DNA of 64,000 nucleotides, taken from Eutreptiella sp. 'Long Island Sound 2002' (lineage: Eukaryota; Euglenozoa; Euglenophyceae; Eutreptiales; Eutreptiaceae). The translations under genes and the position numbers were made by a program. The notes under the pieces are model-generated. The model saw only the letters and a list, made by a program, of their open reading frames with translations. It did not search any database and was not told the DNA's origin. The stretch's first letter is position 1, and each line of letters begins with the position of its first letter. Below, one piece after another: positions 9,567 through 21,879 of this stretch. The stretch is from positions 122,081,843-122,145,842 of the forward strand of contig OZ038381.1 of assembly GCA_964036045.1 (NCBI GenBank). Direction: 5' to 3'.

Positions 9567-11984
9567 GTGAGCATGGAGGTGCTGCACGTGCCCAGGAAGG
9601 ATATGAAGGAATACAAGAAGGCTGGGCTGCACCATGCGGAGTTATATCGCGGCGCCAGGATGGTGGAATGGGGTGTATACAGGTGGATGATCAGGAGAGC
9701 GCGAGGACAAGAAGACCGCGCTAGGTGGAGCGAGAGGATACGCAAGATGTGGAATGAGTGGGTTGCTCTGTGGGGGATCCAGAGGAAGAAATCAAGATGC
9801 GGGAGGGGAGAGGGGGTGCAGCAAGAGAGAGTGGTGCTGGACAGAGGAGAGAGGGACAAGGCCAGACCAGGCATACTGTTGTGTGCGCCGCTGGGACTCA
9901 AAGGGCCGAGGGGGAAGGTGCAGAGTGCGACCGGGCAGTGGTATGAGGTCCATGCGGATATGTTCCGGAGAGACAACATCCCGGGAGGGGCAGGACAGGG
10001 GGACCAGTGCTGGAGGTGCACCAAGGAGGCAGGGCAAGTCCCGTGGCCAGTCCTGCGAATGATGGCATGGGCATTCCGGAACGCGACCATGCGCGCTACA
10101 GACGCTAGGGGGCAGTGGTGGGGACAGGTGCTGCGGCCCCCCAAGGAGGTGCAGGAGGATGAGGAGGCACAGGGTGAGGCGGAGGTCTGGTGGGGAGAGG
10201 AAAAGGAGGGGAAGAGGACAGGAGTCCTGTTGGGGTGGGACACAGTGCGGGGACTGCAGGAAGAGGACGATGGACTGGCAGTCAGTTTCTGGATGACGGA
10301 CTCGGGGAGGGCCGACAAGGAGGCGCTCATAGTTCCTGTGGGCCACAAGTGTGGAGAGAGTGCGAGGAGGATCAGGCTTACGGTCCACGGGTTGCCAGCG
10401 GACAGGGTATGGTACTTGGTTCTGGTACGGGCATACCTGGAGCAGGGCAGGGCGAAGGGGGACAGGGCATGGTGTCACCGGGTTGTGGTGACGAAGGGAT
10501 GGAAGGCCAGGATGGACAATAAATTGGCAGTGTACAGAGGGGTGAGAGAACTAAGCATCGGGGATGGGGTACGAGAGTATAGCATTGGGAGGCACAAAGT
10601 GTACTGCCACTACCCGAGGGAGGTGGTGTGCATACCGGAGCCCACGGAGGAGAGAGTGGTGCTCTTTCTGGACGGGTCCGGGGTGGAAGGACAACCGCCC
10701 ATGGCGGGGGCAGCGGCAGTAAGGGTCAGGGGGGTGGGACAGGTGACGGAGAGCGTTGTGGAGAAGATGGTGTATGGAGCGACGTCCCATGGGGAGGTAC
10801 AGGCGGTGGCGGACGTGGTTGGGGAGATAGGGGAGGAAGTACGGGAGGTGTGGATGGTGGTGGACGCGGAAGCGGACATGGCATCCCTCAGGAGACTGGC
10901 CAGCAGTCGGCTGCATGAGGCTCTGGGCACGGGGCTGGCGTCGCAGGTGTACGCGATATGGCACGGGCTGGAGATGAAGAAAGTGGCCCTGGTCATACAC
11001 CTGGTGAAACAGGAATCACACAGGGCAGCAGTGGGGAGACATGAGGCGGATGGGGCGGCGCAAGCAGTGGATAAGGAGCAGGAACCAGAATGGAGGGTGC
11101 CAGAGAGAAAGGAGCACCTCCACTTGGTGCATATACCTCCGAGGGTCGGGGACGAGGAGAAGGCCAGGTGGGTGGTGGAGGAGGACAAGGGCAAGCAGGA
11201 ACTAAGGGTGTATCCACAGCCGGTATACATGCTAGCTCAAGTACGAGGGGGGCCGGAGGTGGTAGAGCTGAACGAGTACCTGGAGGGCAAGGTGGGACAG
11301 CGGGTCAACTACCCCAGTGTGCTGAGGCCAGAAATGCTGCCCAAAAGGCTGCAAACCAGAAGGCTGCAGGCAATCACGGGGCAGGTGCCCGTGCGGGAAA
11401 CAATCATGAGGTGGTACAGACATAAGGGTATGGACCTCCCGGAGGAGTACATGAGATGCCACTGTGGCCGAGGGCAAGAATCATACGAGCACTTCATGCG
11501 GTGTGAACAGTATAAGGGGATCGACGAACCGCTGGTTCGGGATCGGGACGTTCTGTTGCTCAAGGAGGGTGCGAGAGCCAGAAGCGGGGTGGAGAGAGAG
11601 CTGGGGAAAGAAGGGCATCGCAAAGGACTGTGGCACATGGTGATTGTGAAGTCGCTGTGGCGGGCACTCCAGGAACATACGGTGGCGCCAGAGGCCATGG
11701 CACACAGGATGCTGCGGCGTATGGTGGAGCATCTCCAGGAACGCATGGCGTGCAGAGACACACAGTTGGAGGCGCGGGCGGAGGACATGCGTGATCCAGT
11801 CACCAAACAGGTGGAGCTGGCGTTGATCAGGTACAACCCGAAAAAAACGGAGATGGAAGTGCGGAAGCAGCCCGATTGGCAACCAAGGCGGTCAGAGGGA
11901 GAGACGGAAGTGGAAGAAAGAGAGGGAGAAAAGCAGAGGGAACGGCTGATGGTACGCAGACGAAGACGAATCAGGCAGAAATGA
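9567..11984 (+). pseudogene. LINE-1 ORF2 C-terminus: RNase H and C-C-H-C finger
   Basis: About 805 residues follow the TGA at 9549 in the same frame. From about 10645 the RNase H signature runs in order: VVLFLDGSGVEG (first Asp), SHGEVQAVADVV (Glu), VWMVVDAEADM (Asp), ESHRAAVGRHEADGAAQAV (last His/Asp region). Near 11458-11510 a finger reads CHCGRGQESYEHFMRC (C-x-C-x8-H-x3-C), as in LINE ORF2 C-termini. The tail is highly basic (last residues RRRRRIRQK) before the stop at 11982. No restriction-like endonuclease motif was seen downstream. RNase H removes the RNA strand of the hybrid during insertion. Confidence 0.85.
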
Positions 11985-12474
11985 GGGTAGGACGGGTGAA
12001 CAGTGTCACAGCACAGGGGGACAGCTGGAGGGGGACCGGAGGGAAAGGGGCAGCAGTGGCGCCGGTCACATGGACTGGAGCATCCGCGACTGGGCACACT
12101 GAGTCACAGAGCGGAACAAGACTCAGGCCAGGGGGGAGCGGACCGGGCTGATGTGACGAGGGGAAAGCACAGCAGGCACAAACACGGAGATCACCGGGCG
12201 GGAAGCAGGGGCGGGTACCAAGAGACGCAAGCGAACAAGAGGAGCGTGGCCGGGGGTGCAGGGACGAGGACGACGACAGTGCAAACCAGTACGAGGCCGA
12301 CGACCGCCAGGCAACGTCCCCCGTACGCGGGGGAGTAGACAGGGAAGAGGAGCCGCGGTGCACCAAGAGCACAACGCATGTAGGGCGCGCGAACAGTGGG
12401 GCTGGAGGTCGTGGGTAGTGGGGGCAGCGGCGACAGGGCTCAGGGCTCAGGCGCGATACCATGTGTGCAGAACA
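11985..12474. other. Post-ORF2 GC-rich region, probable LINE-1 3' UTR
   Basis: No gene supported. Purine-rich, without a visible poly(A) or tandem tail before the next coding block at 12475. It could be the 3' UTR of LINE-1 or a spacer to a further ORF of the same element. Confidence 0.35.
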
Positions 12475-15043
12475 ATGTCCCACAAGCCTGAGCCGAAGCC
12501 CAGCCAGCCGCCGGCAGTGAGGGGGTACGGGGGGCCGGGGCTGGTGGGCCTGAGGGCCGGGGTGGCCCGCATGCAGGCGGACGGAGCCCCGCGGCCCCCC
12601 TCGCCGGCTTCCTCGGCGACATCTGGGGAGGTGTCGTCGCCCTCGTCTCCGGAGAGCCCGGAGACGGTCAGGCAGGAAGGGCCTCGGGCGACAGGGCGGC
12701 AGAGGGGGGAAGGAGCCGCGGCGGGGACGGGAGAGTGAGGGGACAGGGGAGGACAGGCAGAGGCGAGTGGAGGTGGCGGCAGGGGCTGAGGGGCAAGGGG
12801 AGGGCAGGGGCAGCGTGCGGCGGTGGGGCCGCGGGTGGACCCGTTCAACATCGCGGATGTGATGGCGGGCGTGGATATTGGGAGGAGGGGGTGGAGGGAG
12901 TCGGTAGTAGCCGACATCCTCGAGTTGTCGGAGGATGAGGGGGAGGGGGCGGGAAGGATGGCGGTGGAGGGAGGCCCAGGACAGCCGTCGGCGCTTAATG
13001 TGTCGGCAGCTGCCATGAAGTCCATCCTCCCAGAAGTGCGGAGGCAGGAGGAAGGCAAGGGCGGACGAGGGCAGCCAGAGGCGGGAGCGGCAGGGAGCGG
13101 GGACAGCAGTGTACGCGCCGGAGGGAGGGGACGGACAAGCGAGGGAGGGAAAGGGCAGGGGGGAACGTCGGGGGCTGTGCAAGCGAAGGGACACCAGGCA
13201 GCGAAGGGGGGAAAAGAGTGTGGACGGGGGCGACAGTGGCCGCACCCCCAACGCTCCTTCAGGCAGTTGCCACCGGGGTCGCCCCAACAGGTCAGTGCGG
13301 CGGTACAGGCGGAGGAGGACAGGGAGGTGCGCCGCCAGCAGGCGGCGCGGTACGAGGCGCTGGCACACGTGGAGCGCCAGCGCCGTCGCCACCAGCCCCC
13401 GGAGCAGGGACCGGACACCATCTACTGGTTGGAGGTGGAGCCGGGGAAGACAGGGTCGGGGCGCCAGGGGGGGCTGGGGGGGTCAGGAGGGGAGCGCAGT
13501 GGGCAGCCCAGTGTTGGGATGCGGAGGCAGGTAGGGTAGGCAGAACAGAGCAGCCCAGCGGTGGAGGGGCACCACGGCCAGCGGGAGGGAGAGCAGGAGA
13601 GGGGGAGCCAGTGCAGTGGACACACAGGCAGCGCTATGCAGGGCAAGGGTGCGGGACAAGTAGAAGGCGGCAGGGGCAAGCATAGTGGGCACGGTACGCA
13701 GGGGAAAGGAGCGAGGCAAGAAGGGCTCCAGGGGAGGGGACACGGGAAGGCGGGACTCCACAGAGTAGGCGGCAAGGGACACGGGGCAGCGGGGCGAAAA
13801 GGCAAAGGGCAGGGGAAGGAGAGTGGCCATGGATACATGGGCTCACCGGTGTTCCCAGGGAGGGGATTGGGATGGTGGGGAGGTGTAGTCCCGCCAGCTG
13901 TCCCATCAATCGTCCGACCATTCCCACCACCGCCTTACCTGGTGATGGGGATGATGTATTCACCCCCGCCGGCGTACCAGGGCATGCAGCCACAGGCACA
14001 CGTGCAACAGCGCCCGCAGGTCGGTGGGACAGCGTGGGGGGCGCAGGAAGGGAAGGGAGAAGAGCACAGGGGGGCATGGGAGAGGTTAGGGGAAGCAGTG
14101 AGGAGCCTGAGGGGGAGGGAGGCCAGGGTCATGGGTGGGGCGGGCAGGGCGGGGGAGGGGAGGACAGAAAGGGACAGGCAGGCCACAGGGAGGCGAAGCA
14201 CAGGCAGTGGAGGAGCTGCAGAGGGCGTGGGCGGACCATCGTAGAAGGCAGGAAAGGGTAGAGAGGGCGGAACGGGAGGGAGGACGACAGGAGGAGGGAA
14301 GGGGGCAGGAGGGTACCCAACTGTTGCCCTTCAGACAGCCGGCTATCCCGCCGGAGCAGGAGGGAGAGATGCAGGAGAGGGCATGGACGCGGATCAAGGG
14401 GGAGGCGGCGAAGCTGGCGGAGAGGGACAGGGAGGTGGCGGCGCGCGAGCGCAGGGTGCGGGAGGAGGAGGAGGCGGTGACCCGGGGGGCCCACCGGGTC
14501 CTCCCGGATCCGGAAGGGGAGAACCCCCTCCACGGATGTGGAGGGGCGGTCGCCGTCAGGGAAAAAGGCCCGGGAGGAGGAAGAGGAGGCGGGGCAGGAG
14601 AGGGGGAAGCTGCGCAGGGGGGAGGAGCGGGGAGCAGGGGAGGCGGAGGGGGCGCCGCGGCCGGCCAGCCCCAGCCCAGAGCCGACGCCATCGGACTGGG
14701 ACTCGGAGTCGCCACCGCCGCGGCAGTATGCGCCGCCGCCGGTACGCAGCGGACCCGGGACGCTCGCGGGGTGGACGACAGGGGAAGTGGCGGAGCTGGT
14801 CCACTACATGAAGTGGGCGGGGAAGACGAGGGGAAGGCAGGAGAAGAGAGGGACCTGCCCCTTCAGCGACCAGGTCGGCAGGACAGGGAGGCCCAGGCAA
14901 AGGGGGCCGGAGATGGATGAAGGGCGGTGGAGGAGGATGCTGGGGGAGGCGCTCCCGGGGGTGAGCCTGGACTGTCCCCAGGAGAAGGGGAAGAAGCCCA
15001 GGGCTCGGATGCTGCGCGCCCTGATCCCCCCTCACTCGCCCGT
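12475..15043 (+). pseudogene. GC-rich gag-like ORF of a LINE (Pro/Arg-rich, coiled coil, W-x-W-A module)
   Basis: Begins with ATG at 12475 (MSHKPEPKPSQPPAV) and stays in frame 1 to 14244, broken by stops near 12736, 12790 and 13537. It then continues in frame 2 (14135-14510, helical EELQRAWADHRRRQERVERA) and frame 3 (14538-15043). An acidic segment (ILELSEDEGEGAG) follows a globular stretch near 12830-12930. The C-terminal TLAGWTTGEVAELVHYMKWA closely parallels HLAWWSAPALRELCRWMNWA at about 17935-17997, showing two copies of one family. It is likely a gag-like ORF1 or an extra ORF of LINE-1. Function is unknown; frameshifts mark it as dead. Confidence 0.5.
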
Positions 15044-16745
15044 CTCCCCTCCCATTCTCCGTCTCTCAGCCGACCCTGCCTGCAATGTTCGTCTCCCCTC
15101 TCTGTCTGAGCCGCGCTGTCACTCGTGTGTGCCACCCGCGCTCTCTAGCCCTGCCCCTCTCTGTCGTCCCTACCCTTTTCCCTGGTGTCTCTCCCACCCT
15201 AGTGTTATTCCCTCGGTCCCTGTCTCTCACCTCATCCTGGAAGCCATGTGCCCAGTGTTGGGGGGGGGGCTGTTTGCGGACTGGACTGTGGCCCTGCCCG
15301 AGGACTGGCATGACGCTGGCCGTTGGGTTCCTACGAACCATGAGCCACCGCATCTTCCGAAGGAGCACAGAGAGAATGACAGAGAGAATGTTTGCCGATT
15401 TCCCTTCGCTGCATTTGCACTGTGGACCAGCGGCGTCCAGCCGAAGAGACCAGCTGCGGCGACTCGGTACGGAGCTATTCCAATCGGACCAGAGCCCCCA
15501 GACGGGGGCTTGTCCCAGCTTGGTCACCAAGGGTTCACACTTTGTTGCACTACTTCGTAGGGTGTTCCACGGAGCCAATGGCCACCAAGGGCGTGGCGCA
15601 TTCCGTATCGGCCGTGGCCAAACCCTCAGAGCAGGGCAGGCGCAAGTCCGATGGTATCAATGCAGCACCATCTTGCCATGCCGAGAGCTTTGTCGCCATG
15701 TAGCATGTCAGTGTATAGCCGACACACTCCAGCTGTCAGTCCACAGGGGCGCCACCGAGACGTGGCTCCGCAGCATTGGACTTGAGAACACCAGCGTTGC
15801 CACCTGCCCTTCCCAGCAATCTCTCCGAGACCGCGTTCTGAGTACCATCAGCCAAGACCCTGGTACCAGCGTGTCGGAATATTAGATTCGTCTGCCCGTT
15901 CGCCACTCCTGCAAGGCAGAACCCTGGCACCGTGCTTCACCCGAAGGGCACAGCGCCGCTCCACGCCATCTCCGACCGTTCTCGTCGGTCACAACCTTTT
16001 GCTCTGCTCCAGTACAGTACCCCATTCCACTACTGCATCTCGTCAGGCTTCTCGTTCTGCCCCACACTGCTCGCCGTACCCACGACACCTCCCGCGTCCC
16101 GCTGCCCGGGCGCTCCGTCCGCACCCGTCTGCGCCCCCGTACTCCGCCGCTCCATCCCCTCTCTCCCCCGCCGCTTGCCCTGTGCCCTCCGCTTGGGGTT
16201 CTCGTCCGTGTCCGCCATCACCACATCCCCCTCTACCGCCAGCCGTGTCCCTGCCCTTCCCTGCATACCTGCGCCTCTCCGCTCCCTTCGGCGAGACAGG
16301 GGTAGCACGGAGAAGAACAGGGGGCACACGCAGGGCGCGCGAGAGCAGCGGAGAGCGCGACCACGGGGACACCCAAAAAAAAAAAGTAAAGGCGGACATG
16401 ACACCAAGGAAGGTCACGCAAAGGAGGCAGAGCGCGGGAGGTGGGGGGAACAGGGGGCCAACAAGGCCGCAAACAAGCACAATGTCTCTCTCAGAGAGGG
16501 AGCGGTATGGGGGCGACGCCCTCCATGGCCAGAGCCAAGAACACCCGCTTTGTTGCCTGCCCAGGGAAGGCAGAGGGACGGACCGAGGCAAGGCGACACG
16601 GCACGGCGCACAGGTCAACCCCCCCCCCACCCCCCCAGCCCACCCCCCGGCGCTGGAACGCTCCAGACGCGCAGACCGACCCCACGGGGAGCGCACAGCC
16701 CCAAGCCAGGTAAGGGGGAAACGGGACCGGGCCGCCCCCCCCCCA
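15044..16745. other. Unrecognised interval between gag-like ORF and LINE 3' end
   Basis: From about 15250 to 15900 composition drops toward normal and open frames exist on both strands, but none has a motif I recognise. I looked for rRNA signatures and found none I could defend. After 16300 the strand becomes purine-rich, with an A11 run at 16376-16386, and a C-rich run lies at 16620-16650. No gene is called. Confidence 0.3.
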
Positions 16746-17505
16746 AGCAAGCCAAACAGAGCACGGGACCGAGGCAGGACACGCGGTGGGGCATGGACCG
16801 CGTGGAACAGCCCTACCAGCGCCTAGCACCGGGACCGCGTGAGGTGCGCGCACCACACCAACCAGGGGAGGGGGGGAGGGAACGGACGCCGCGGGAGCGC
16901 GAGCGCGCACACACACAAAGGCCACGCGGGGAATACCCGAAGGGCAACCGGACCGAGCCCGCCGAACGCACAGACCGCATGGAATCGCGTACCTGCGAGC
17001 CAGGGTAAGAAACACCCGGACGGGATGGCCCGCCACACACAGCGCAGGACTTGCGGGGCGGAAAGGGGGAAACGGGGAAGACACGGCAACAGGTACCGGC
17101 CCGAGCCCCCCGCACCAGCCGCGAGCGCCGCGCACACACGACCAGGGCACTGCACCTGCCAAGGCAGTATTGGCTCACCGCGCCACGCACAAGCCTCAAG
17201 GCTAGGCAGTCTCTGCGCCAGCCCACGGGCGACCACTCATCAGGGGGGCGACGCGGTGGGTAAGCGCCTGCAGCTACGGCTGCTAAGTGATGCACTGACC
17301 GGGGAGTGGCGAAATGGGGAAGCCGGGGAGGGACAGGTCTCCGAGCCCCGTGAACCCGGGGGACTCCGCCACCAGGCAGGAGGTGTGTCATGAGGGGCCC
17401 CCCACCAGGTCTCGGCGGTGAGGATATCACCTGGCCTGACCAGCTGGCCCCCCGGAGCCGAATGGTGTCTAGTACCCGCAAAATCAAACCTCAAACCTCA
17501 AACTT
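16746..17505 (+). repeat. LINE 3' end, copy 1, with AAACCTC tail
   Basis: This stretch is similar along its length to 31967-32764. Shared landmarks are gccaaac-gag near the start, the purine-rich gggagcgcgagcgc block, caccaggcaggaggtg-type text, and a common end at ctagtacccgcaa followed by caaacctcaaacctc. The short AAACCTC tandem at the end is the kind of simple-sequence tail left by target-primed LINE insertion, so I read this as a 3' UTR plus tail. No protein is called in it. Confidence 0.6.
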
Positions 17506-18240
17506 CCCGCTCCCCAAGGCGCCACGACGACCCCCCAGGGCTCCGGTCCCGCCGCTCCCGCTCCCCCGGGCGCCACCACGCACGCCCATCCTGTCCCATG
17601 TCTACATCCCCCTCCCCCCGCGAGCAGCACCGCGCATCCGGTTCTCCCCGCTGCGCGCGCGTCCTCCACCTCCAGCCCCCGCCACTGCTGCTCCCGCTCC
17701 CCCGGGCGCCGGCAAGCACGCCACCGCCGTCCCATGTCGGCGTCCCCCTCCCCCCACGAGCCCCACCGAGCTTCCCGTTCCCCGCGCCGCCCGTACGCAT
17801 CCTCAACCCCGAGCCCCCGCCACCGCCGCTCCCGCTCCCCCGGACGCCGCCACGCCCGCCACCGCCGTCCCATGTCCACGACCCCTCCAGGAACTGAAGC
17901 TCGGATCCCTCCCCCCCCTCCCGGGGCCCCCGCCCACCTCGCCTGGTGGTCTGCCCCTGCCTTGCGGGAACTGTGCCGCTGGATGAATTGGGCCTGAAGA
18001 GCGGGAAGGCGAGCAGGGGTGCACATGGTGCACACCTTCGAGGAGGTCCGCACCCGCATCCCCGCCAACCCCAACGAGGCCGCCCCGGAGGCTGCCATGC
18101 CGCAGGCGGCATGAAAAGCCCTCCTCCGGGATGCGGTCCAACGCCTTCGCCCCCCCCACACCCCCCGAACCCTCCGCCGGTGGCTCCAGACCACCCACCT
18201 ACAGGTGTGGGCCATCAGCGCCCCACAGGCCACCACCCCA
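17506..18240 (+). pseudogene. Arg/Ser-repeat gag-like ORF fragment
   Basis: Starts just after the AAACCTC tail. The first 400 bp are tandem repeats encoding Arg/Ser/Pro-rich protein (RRSRSPGRRHARHRRPMS and variants). A more ordered segment follows: HLAWWSAPALRELCRWMNWA near 17935-17997, a TGA, then VHMVHTFEEVRTRIPANPNE and, after a further stop, ALLRDAVQRLRPP. The W-W...EL..WM-WA motif matches the gag-like ORF at 14.8 kb. It is probably the ORF1 of a separate, 5'-truncated or broken LINE copy. RS-type repeats commonly bind RNA; that role is inference. Confidence 0.45.
17545..17890. repeat. ~138-bp tandem repeat (RS-encoding), about 2.5 units
   Basis: The block ccgctcccgctcccccggg recurs near 17549, 17687 and 17825, each followed by cgcc-ccacg and a gtcccatgtc landmark. 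Units differ by about 10-20 percent. The region reads as Arg/Ser/Pro repeats in the plus frame. A related inverted stretch lies at about 21890-22010. Confidence 0.6.
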
Positions 18241-19547
18241 CCCCACCACCACGGCACTGGGAAGGGAAAGGGCACGGGCAAGGGGAGGGCAAGGGACGGG
18301 AAGGGACACCCCGGCAAGGGGGCAAGGAAGGGCCCGCGGTGACAGGCAGGTGCCCACAGAGACAGGGCACCGGGAGCGACACAACATGGGGGCAGGAAAC
18401 CATCCATGGGCCAGGACGGGGAAGGAACAGGGACTGTGGCGCAGAGAAAGAGGAAGCAACGGCGGGCACCGGCGCACGCGCAGGAATGGCATGCCACAAC
18501 AGAGGGACCAGCGCGGCCCCACCCCCAGCGGACACCGCGCGACCCCCAGAGGCGCACGCCCCCAACACACGCCGCCAAAGCACGAATCGAGCGCCGTACG
18601 GACCACACCGGCTGACGCCCACCGACCACCAGTAACCACACAGGGGAAGGAGGGCACACCCACAAAAGGAGAAGGGGCTACACCCACAGAGGAAGACGCC
18701 GAGAACACAGCCGCGCAGCCCACCACCACGCCCTCACCACCAGGCGACGACCCCGGCCACAGCAAGGGCCAACTCACAGGCACCGGAGGAGGAAGATGGT
18801 AGGTAAGGTAGGTAAGGGCGGCCGCGTCCGCAGCCTCATCTGACATTTCCTTGTTTGTTCTACATGGTGACCGCCTCTGGTGGGAAGGGGAGTTCTCCAC
18901 CATCAGTTCCCCTGGCAACCCCTGTCTCACCTCACGGCCGAGAACTCCAACCAGGTTTCCTTGGGGCATGACCGGCGGTAGGTTCCCTTCAGTTGCTGCC
19001 CTCACGGTTTCAGCTCCTTCTGGTCAACCATCGAGGGATCATCCCGCCTTACTGCCCTAGCACAGCTTTTTGGGCGTCTGCAGGCGGTTTTCCTGTGGAT
19101 AGCCCTTGCCGACAGCGGAGCATTTCTCTCTGTCAACCACATTCCACCACTCCCCATCCCTCACGGGTTGGAGTACCCACCTGGCTCCCGGATGCACTTG
19201 GGTGTCGTCCATCCACAGCTGGAGGCCAGGGGGCGACCCTTTCCACGTTCCCCCTGGTCCCGCTCACGCGTGAACCTACGTGTACTCAGGCCATTGACCC
19301 AGGAATCTCAAGGTCAACCCTCACCCCTGCGGACACCTCACGGCCGTCCCGGAGTTCAGGGTATTTTCCCGACTTCCAGTGGTCAGGTTCCCCATGGTTG
19401 GCCCATGGTTCACCACTCCATGGCAACTGGTTTCCCAATCCCACGGGGCTGTTGCTTGGCGCTTTCGGTCTCCCTTCGCATCCCATGTCCCATTCCCCTA
19501 TGCCACATCCCGTCACCGGCCCATTCTCAGCATCCCGTGGACTCCCT
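18241..19547. other. Low-complexity coding-like tail and unrecognised DNA
   Basis: 18241-18800 can be read as a Lys/Gly/Pro/His-rich continuation of the preceding gag-like frame, ending near a ggtaggtaaggtaggtaagg run at 18798. 18830-19547 is less GC-biased and has no feature I recognise. Confidence 0.3.
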
Positions 19548-20230
19548 GCCTCCCCAGGCTGTTGTGCGGCCCTAGCCACACGCGCTTCTCCGTCCCGTCC
19601 CCTTTTCCCATCATCCCGTGTTTATACCCCACCAGGCTGCCAGCAACCCTGTGGCGCAGGCCCACTGGATCCTCTTCCATCCGGGGACCGTTTCGTGCGC
19701 CTAGCACGGGTCGCTCCCTTCCCCCCCCCGCCCCTTTCCCCTGTGACGCGGCCCCAGCTTATTCCCCTGGGTCGTTGTGCGGCCCCATTCCATCCCTCAT
19801 CCTGTGTTTATACCCCACCGGGCCGCCAGTAACCCTGTGGCGCGGGCCCACTGGATCCTCATCCATCCGGGGACTGTTTCGTGCGCCTAGCACGGGTCGC
19901 TCCCGTCCCGCCCCCGCCCCTTACTCCTGTGCTGCCTCCCATGGCGTCCTAGTTTCCTGTGGCCGTCGTGTGGCTCTAGCCACACGCCCTCCTCTGTCCC
20001 GTCCCCTTCTCCCTGCATCCATTTTTTTTTCTCCGGGCCGCCTGCAACCCTCTGGCGCGGGCCAAGCGGATCGGCTGCCTTCCAGGGTCCGGTTCGTGGG
20101 CCTAGCACTGGTCGCCCCCTTCCCGCCGTCTTCCGCTTGCGTGGTGTGTTCCCTTCAGGACCTGTGGTGGGTCCCCCTTCCAGGCCCCCGCGCCCCCCGT
20201 TACCCTTGCCTTTCCCCCAGGTGGTCACCC
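19548..20230. repeat. Imperfect ~190-220-bp tandem repeats
   Basis: A block with the landmarks gccagcaaccctgtggcgc, actggatcctcttccatcc and cgcctagcacgggtcgctcc occurs from about 19619, again from about 19807 and, more diverged, from about 20030. Units are separated by gtcccgtcccc-rich spacers. It spans several open frames, but the repeat structure argues against a normal gene. Confidence 0.6.
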
Positions 20231-20641
20231 GTCGTTATTGGTACTGTCCTTCGTTGCTATGAATTTTTTTTCTGCGCCACCCGCAGTCCCTCGTCTGCCC
20301 TATTTGCTCCGTCCCGTTCCTCCGCCGCCCGCTCGCTTTGTGCCGCACGCCCTCCTGTGGCGCTGTTGGGTTTGGTTCGTTTTTTTTTTCGCCGTGCTTT
20401 CTGCCGCGTGGTTCCCTCCTCCCTGCATGCACGCACCACAACACTGCACAGCCATCTGTCTCGGCTCCGTTCGGTGCTCACGTCCAGTCCCATCGCCCTC
20501 CTGTGGCACGGCCCTTGGCAGTCCCCGGCCATGCCAGGTGGGCGCCCCTCCCTCGCGTCCCAGTCATTTAAGCCATCCATGAAGTTAATCTTCTTTCTCT
20601 CCTCTCCACCCTCCCCTCCCCTCTGTCTCCTGCCCGCCCTC

Positions 20642-21226
20642 TTACTGTTGTTCTCCTGCTCCGTGTGCTCGCCGCTGGTCGTCCCCGCGCCATGGTTGTA
20701 TTTCGCGTGCTTTCACGCGCCTCAGTGCCTCCGCCCTGTCTTCCGACCTGTAGGCCGACTTGGGCGGCCTCCCCAGATACCCTTTCGGGGGGACTTCCCC
20801 ATTGTCCTCCCCCGCCGGCCGCCCCTCCATCAGTTCCCTGATGGTCGGGCGGGGCGGCCGGTACGGCTCAATGCGGGTCAACGGCATGGCGTTTCGGTTC
20901 GTGCTCGCTTGCTGTCCCCGGGCGCGGTCCGTGTGGCGCCCTGGCGTGTTGGCGCGGGTTCGCTTGTTCTTCGTGGTTCCTGCGGGATCAGGCGGCTGGG
21001 GCGTGGGGGCGGGCCCTGCCCCGGCCTCCCACTCGGGCGCCGCGGTCCTGCCGGGGGGAGGGGGGATCATCCCCTCTGCCTCCGGGGGGGTGGGGGCCGG
21101 CGCCCCCGTGGCTTGCGGGCCGGTGGAGGGGGATGCGAGGACAGGGGGGGGGTCGCGCCGTGGCCCACCTGCTCCCTCTCTGGAAGGGGCGGCCTGCGGC
21201 TCCCTACCCAGCCCCCCTTTCGTCAC
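20642..21226 (-). CDS. Hypothetical Pro/Arg-rich protein (gag-like), partial
   Basis: A 194-residue minus-strand frame. It is Pro/Ala/Gly-rich for its first two thirds, then has a more ordered end with MPLTRIEPYRPPRPTIREL and charged helix-like ALRRVKAREIQPW. No domain is recognised. It lies downstream, in the minus direction, of an inverted copy of the RS-type repeats at 21.9-22.0 kb, so it may be the tail of a third gag-like ORF of the same LINE family. The strong GC bias leaves frames open by chance; treat with caution. Confidence 0.35.
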   Translation of the reverse strand: MTKGGLGREPQAAPSREGAGGPRRDPPPVLASPSTGPQATGAPAPTPPEAEGMIPPPPGRTAAPEWEAGAGPAPTPQPPDPAGTTKNKRTRANTPGRHTDRARGQQASTNRNAMPLTRIEPYRPPRPTIRELMEGRPAGEDNGEVPPKGYLGRPPKSAYRSEDRAEALRRVKAREIQPWRGDDQRRAHGAGEQQ

Positions 21227-21879
21227 CAGCGCATTCCCCCCTGGCGTACGCGTTCGGTCGGGGTCACGGGGCAGTCCCCTGCGCCGGGTGCAGCCTGCCG
21301 CTGGCGGGCCAGCCTGGCGGGGGGGGGGGGGTGGGGCGGCCCGTGCACCGCCCCCCCGGAGGCTCCAACAGACCCGGTCCGTCCTTCTGCCCTCCCTGAG
21401 CGGGCAACATTGCCGGCGTCATTGGCGATGCTCTGGTCACGGGGGGCGCGGCCCCCATACTGCCTCGGTGCGTCGTCGCGTGCCGCCCCCGGGCGTGGCC
21501 CGTGCGTCGTTCTGGCGCGCTGGTGCGGGCTTGCACGCCGGTTGCGACCCCTGCGGGCGTCACGGTCCCTTCTGGGGGAGGGGGGACGTCCCCCCGGCCC
21601 CGGGGGGGGCGGAGGGCCGGCGCCCCCGCGGCCCGCAGGCCGGGGGGGGAGCGGGGGGGAGAGGGGGGGGAAGGGGGGGGCCGCGCCGCTGCCCCCTGCC
21701 CCCCCCTCGCCCCGTGGGATGGCCCGTGGCCCCCGTCCCTGTCACCCTTCGTCTCCGGCGCCCCCCCCCTGGGGTATACACGTGCAGTCAGGGTTGCCGA
21801 GCGGCCGTGGGCGCCGGGTGCGACCCGGTCAGCCGCCGGTGGGTCAGTGTGGCGGCTGGGGGGCTGGAGGACGCATACG

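Larger units (their letters stand above)
3383..11984 (+). mobile_element. LINE-1: long non-LTR retrotransposon (APE endonuclease, RT, RNase H), decayed
   Basis: One plus-strand coding block holds an ORF1-like region (3383-6503) and then an ORF2 in a single frame from 6606 to 11984, except for a short out-of-frame stretch about 8025-8115. Domain order is APE-type endonuclease, RT, RNase H, C-x-C...H-x3-C finger, which is the layout of non-LTR retrotransposons. The copy is dead: in-frame stops at 4283, 4385, 4391, 5546, 7428 and 9549 plus frameshifts. A related copy runs on the minus strand at about 24.8-35.9 kb. Exact ends were not found; the 5' end may start in the GT-rich DNA before 3383. 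Confidence 0.85.

Noticed and set aside
15240-15900. An rRNA fragment
   Set aside because: The composition suggested structured RNA, but no segment matched rRNA landmarks I know.
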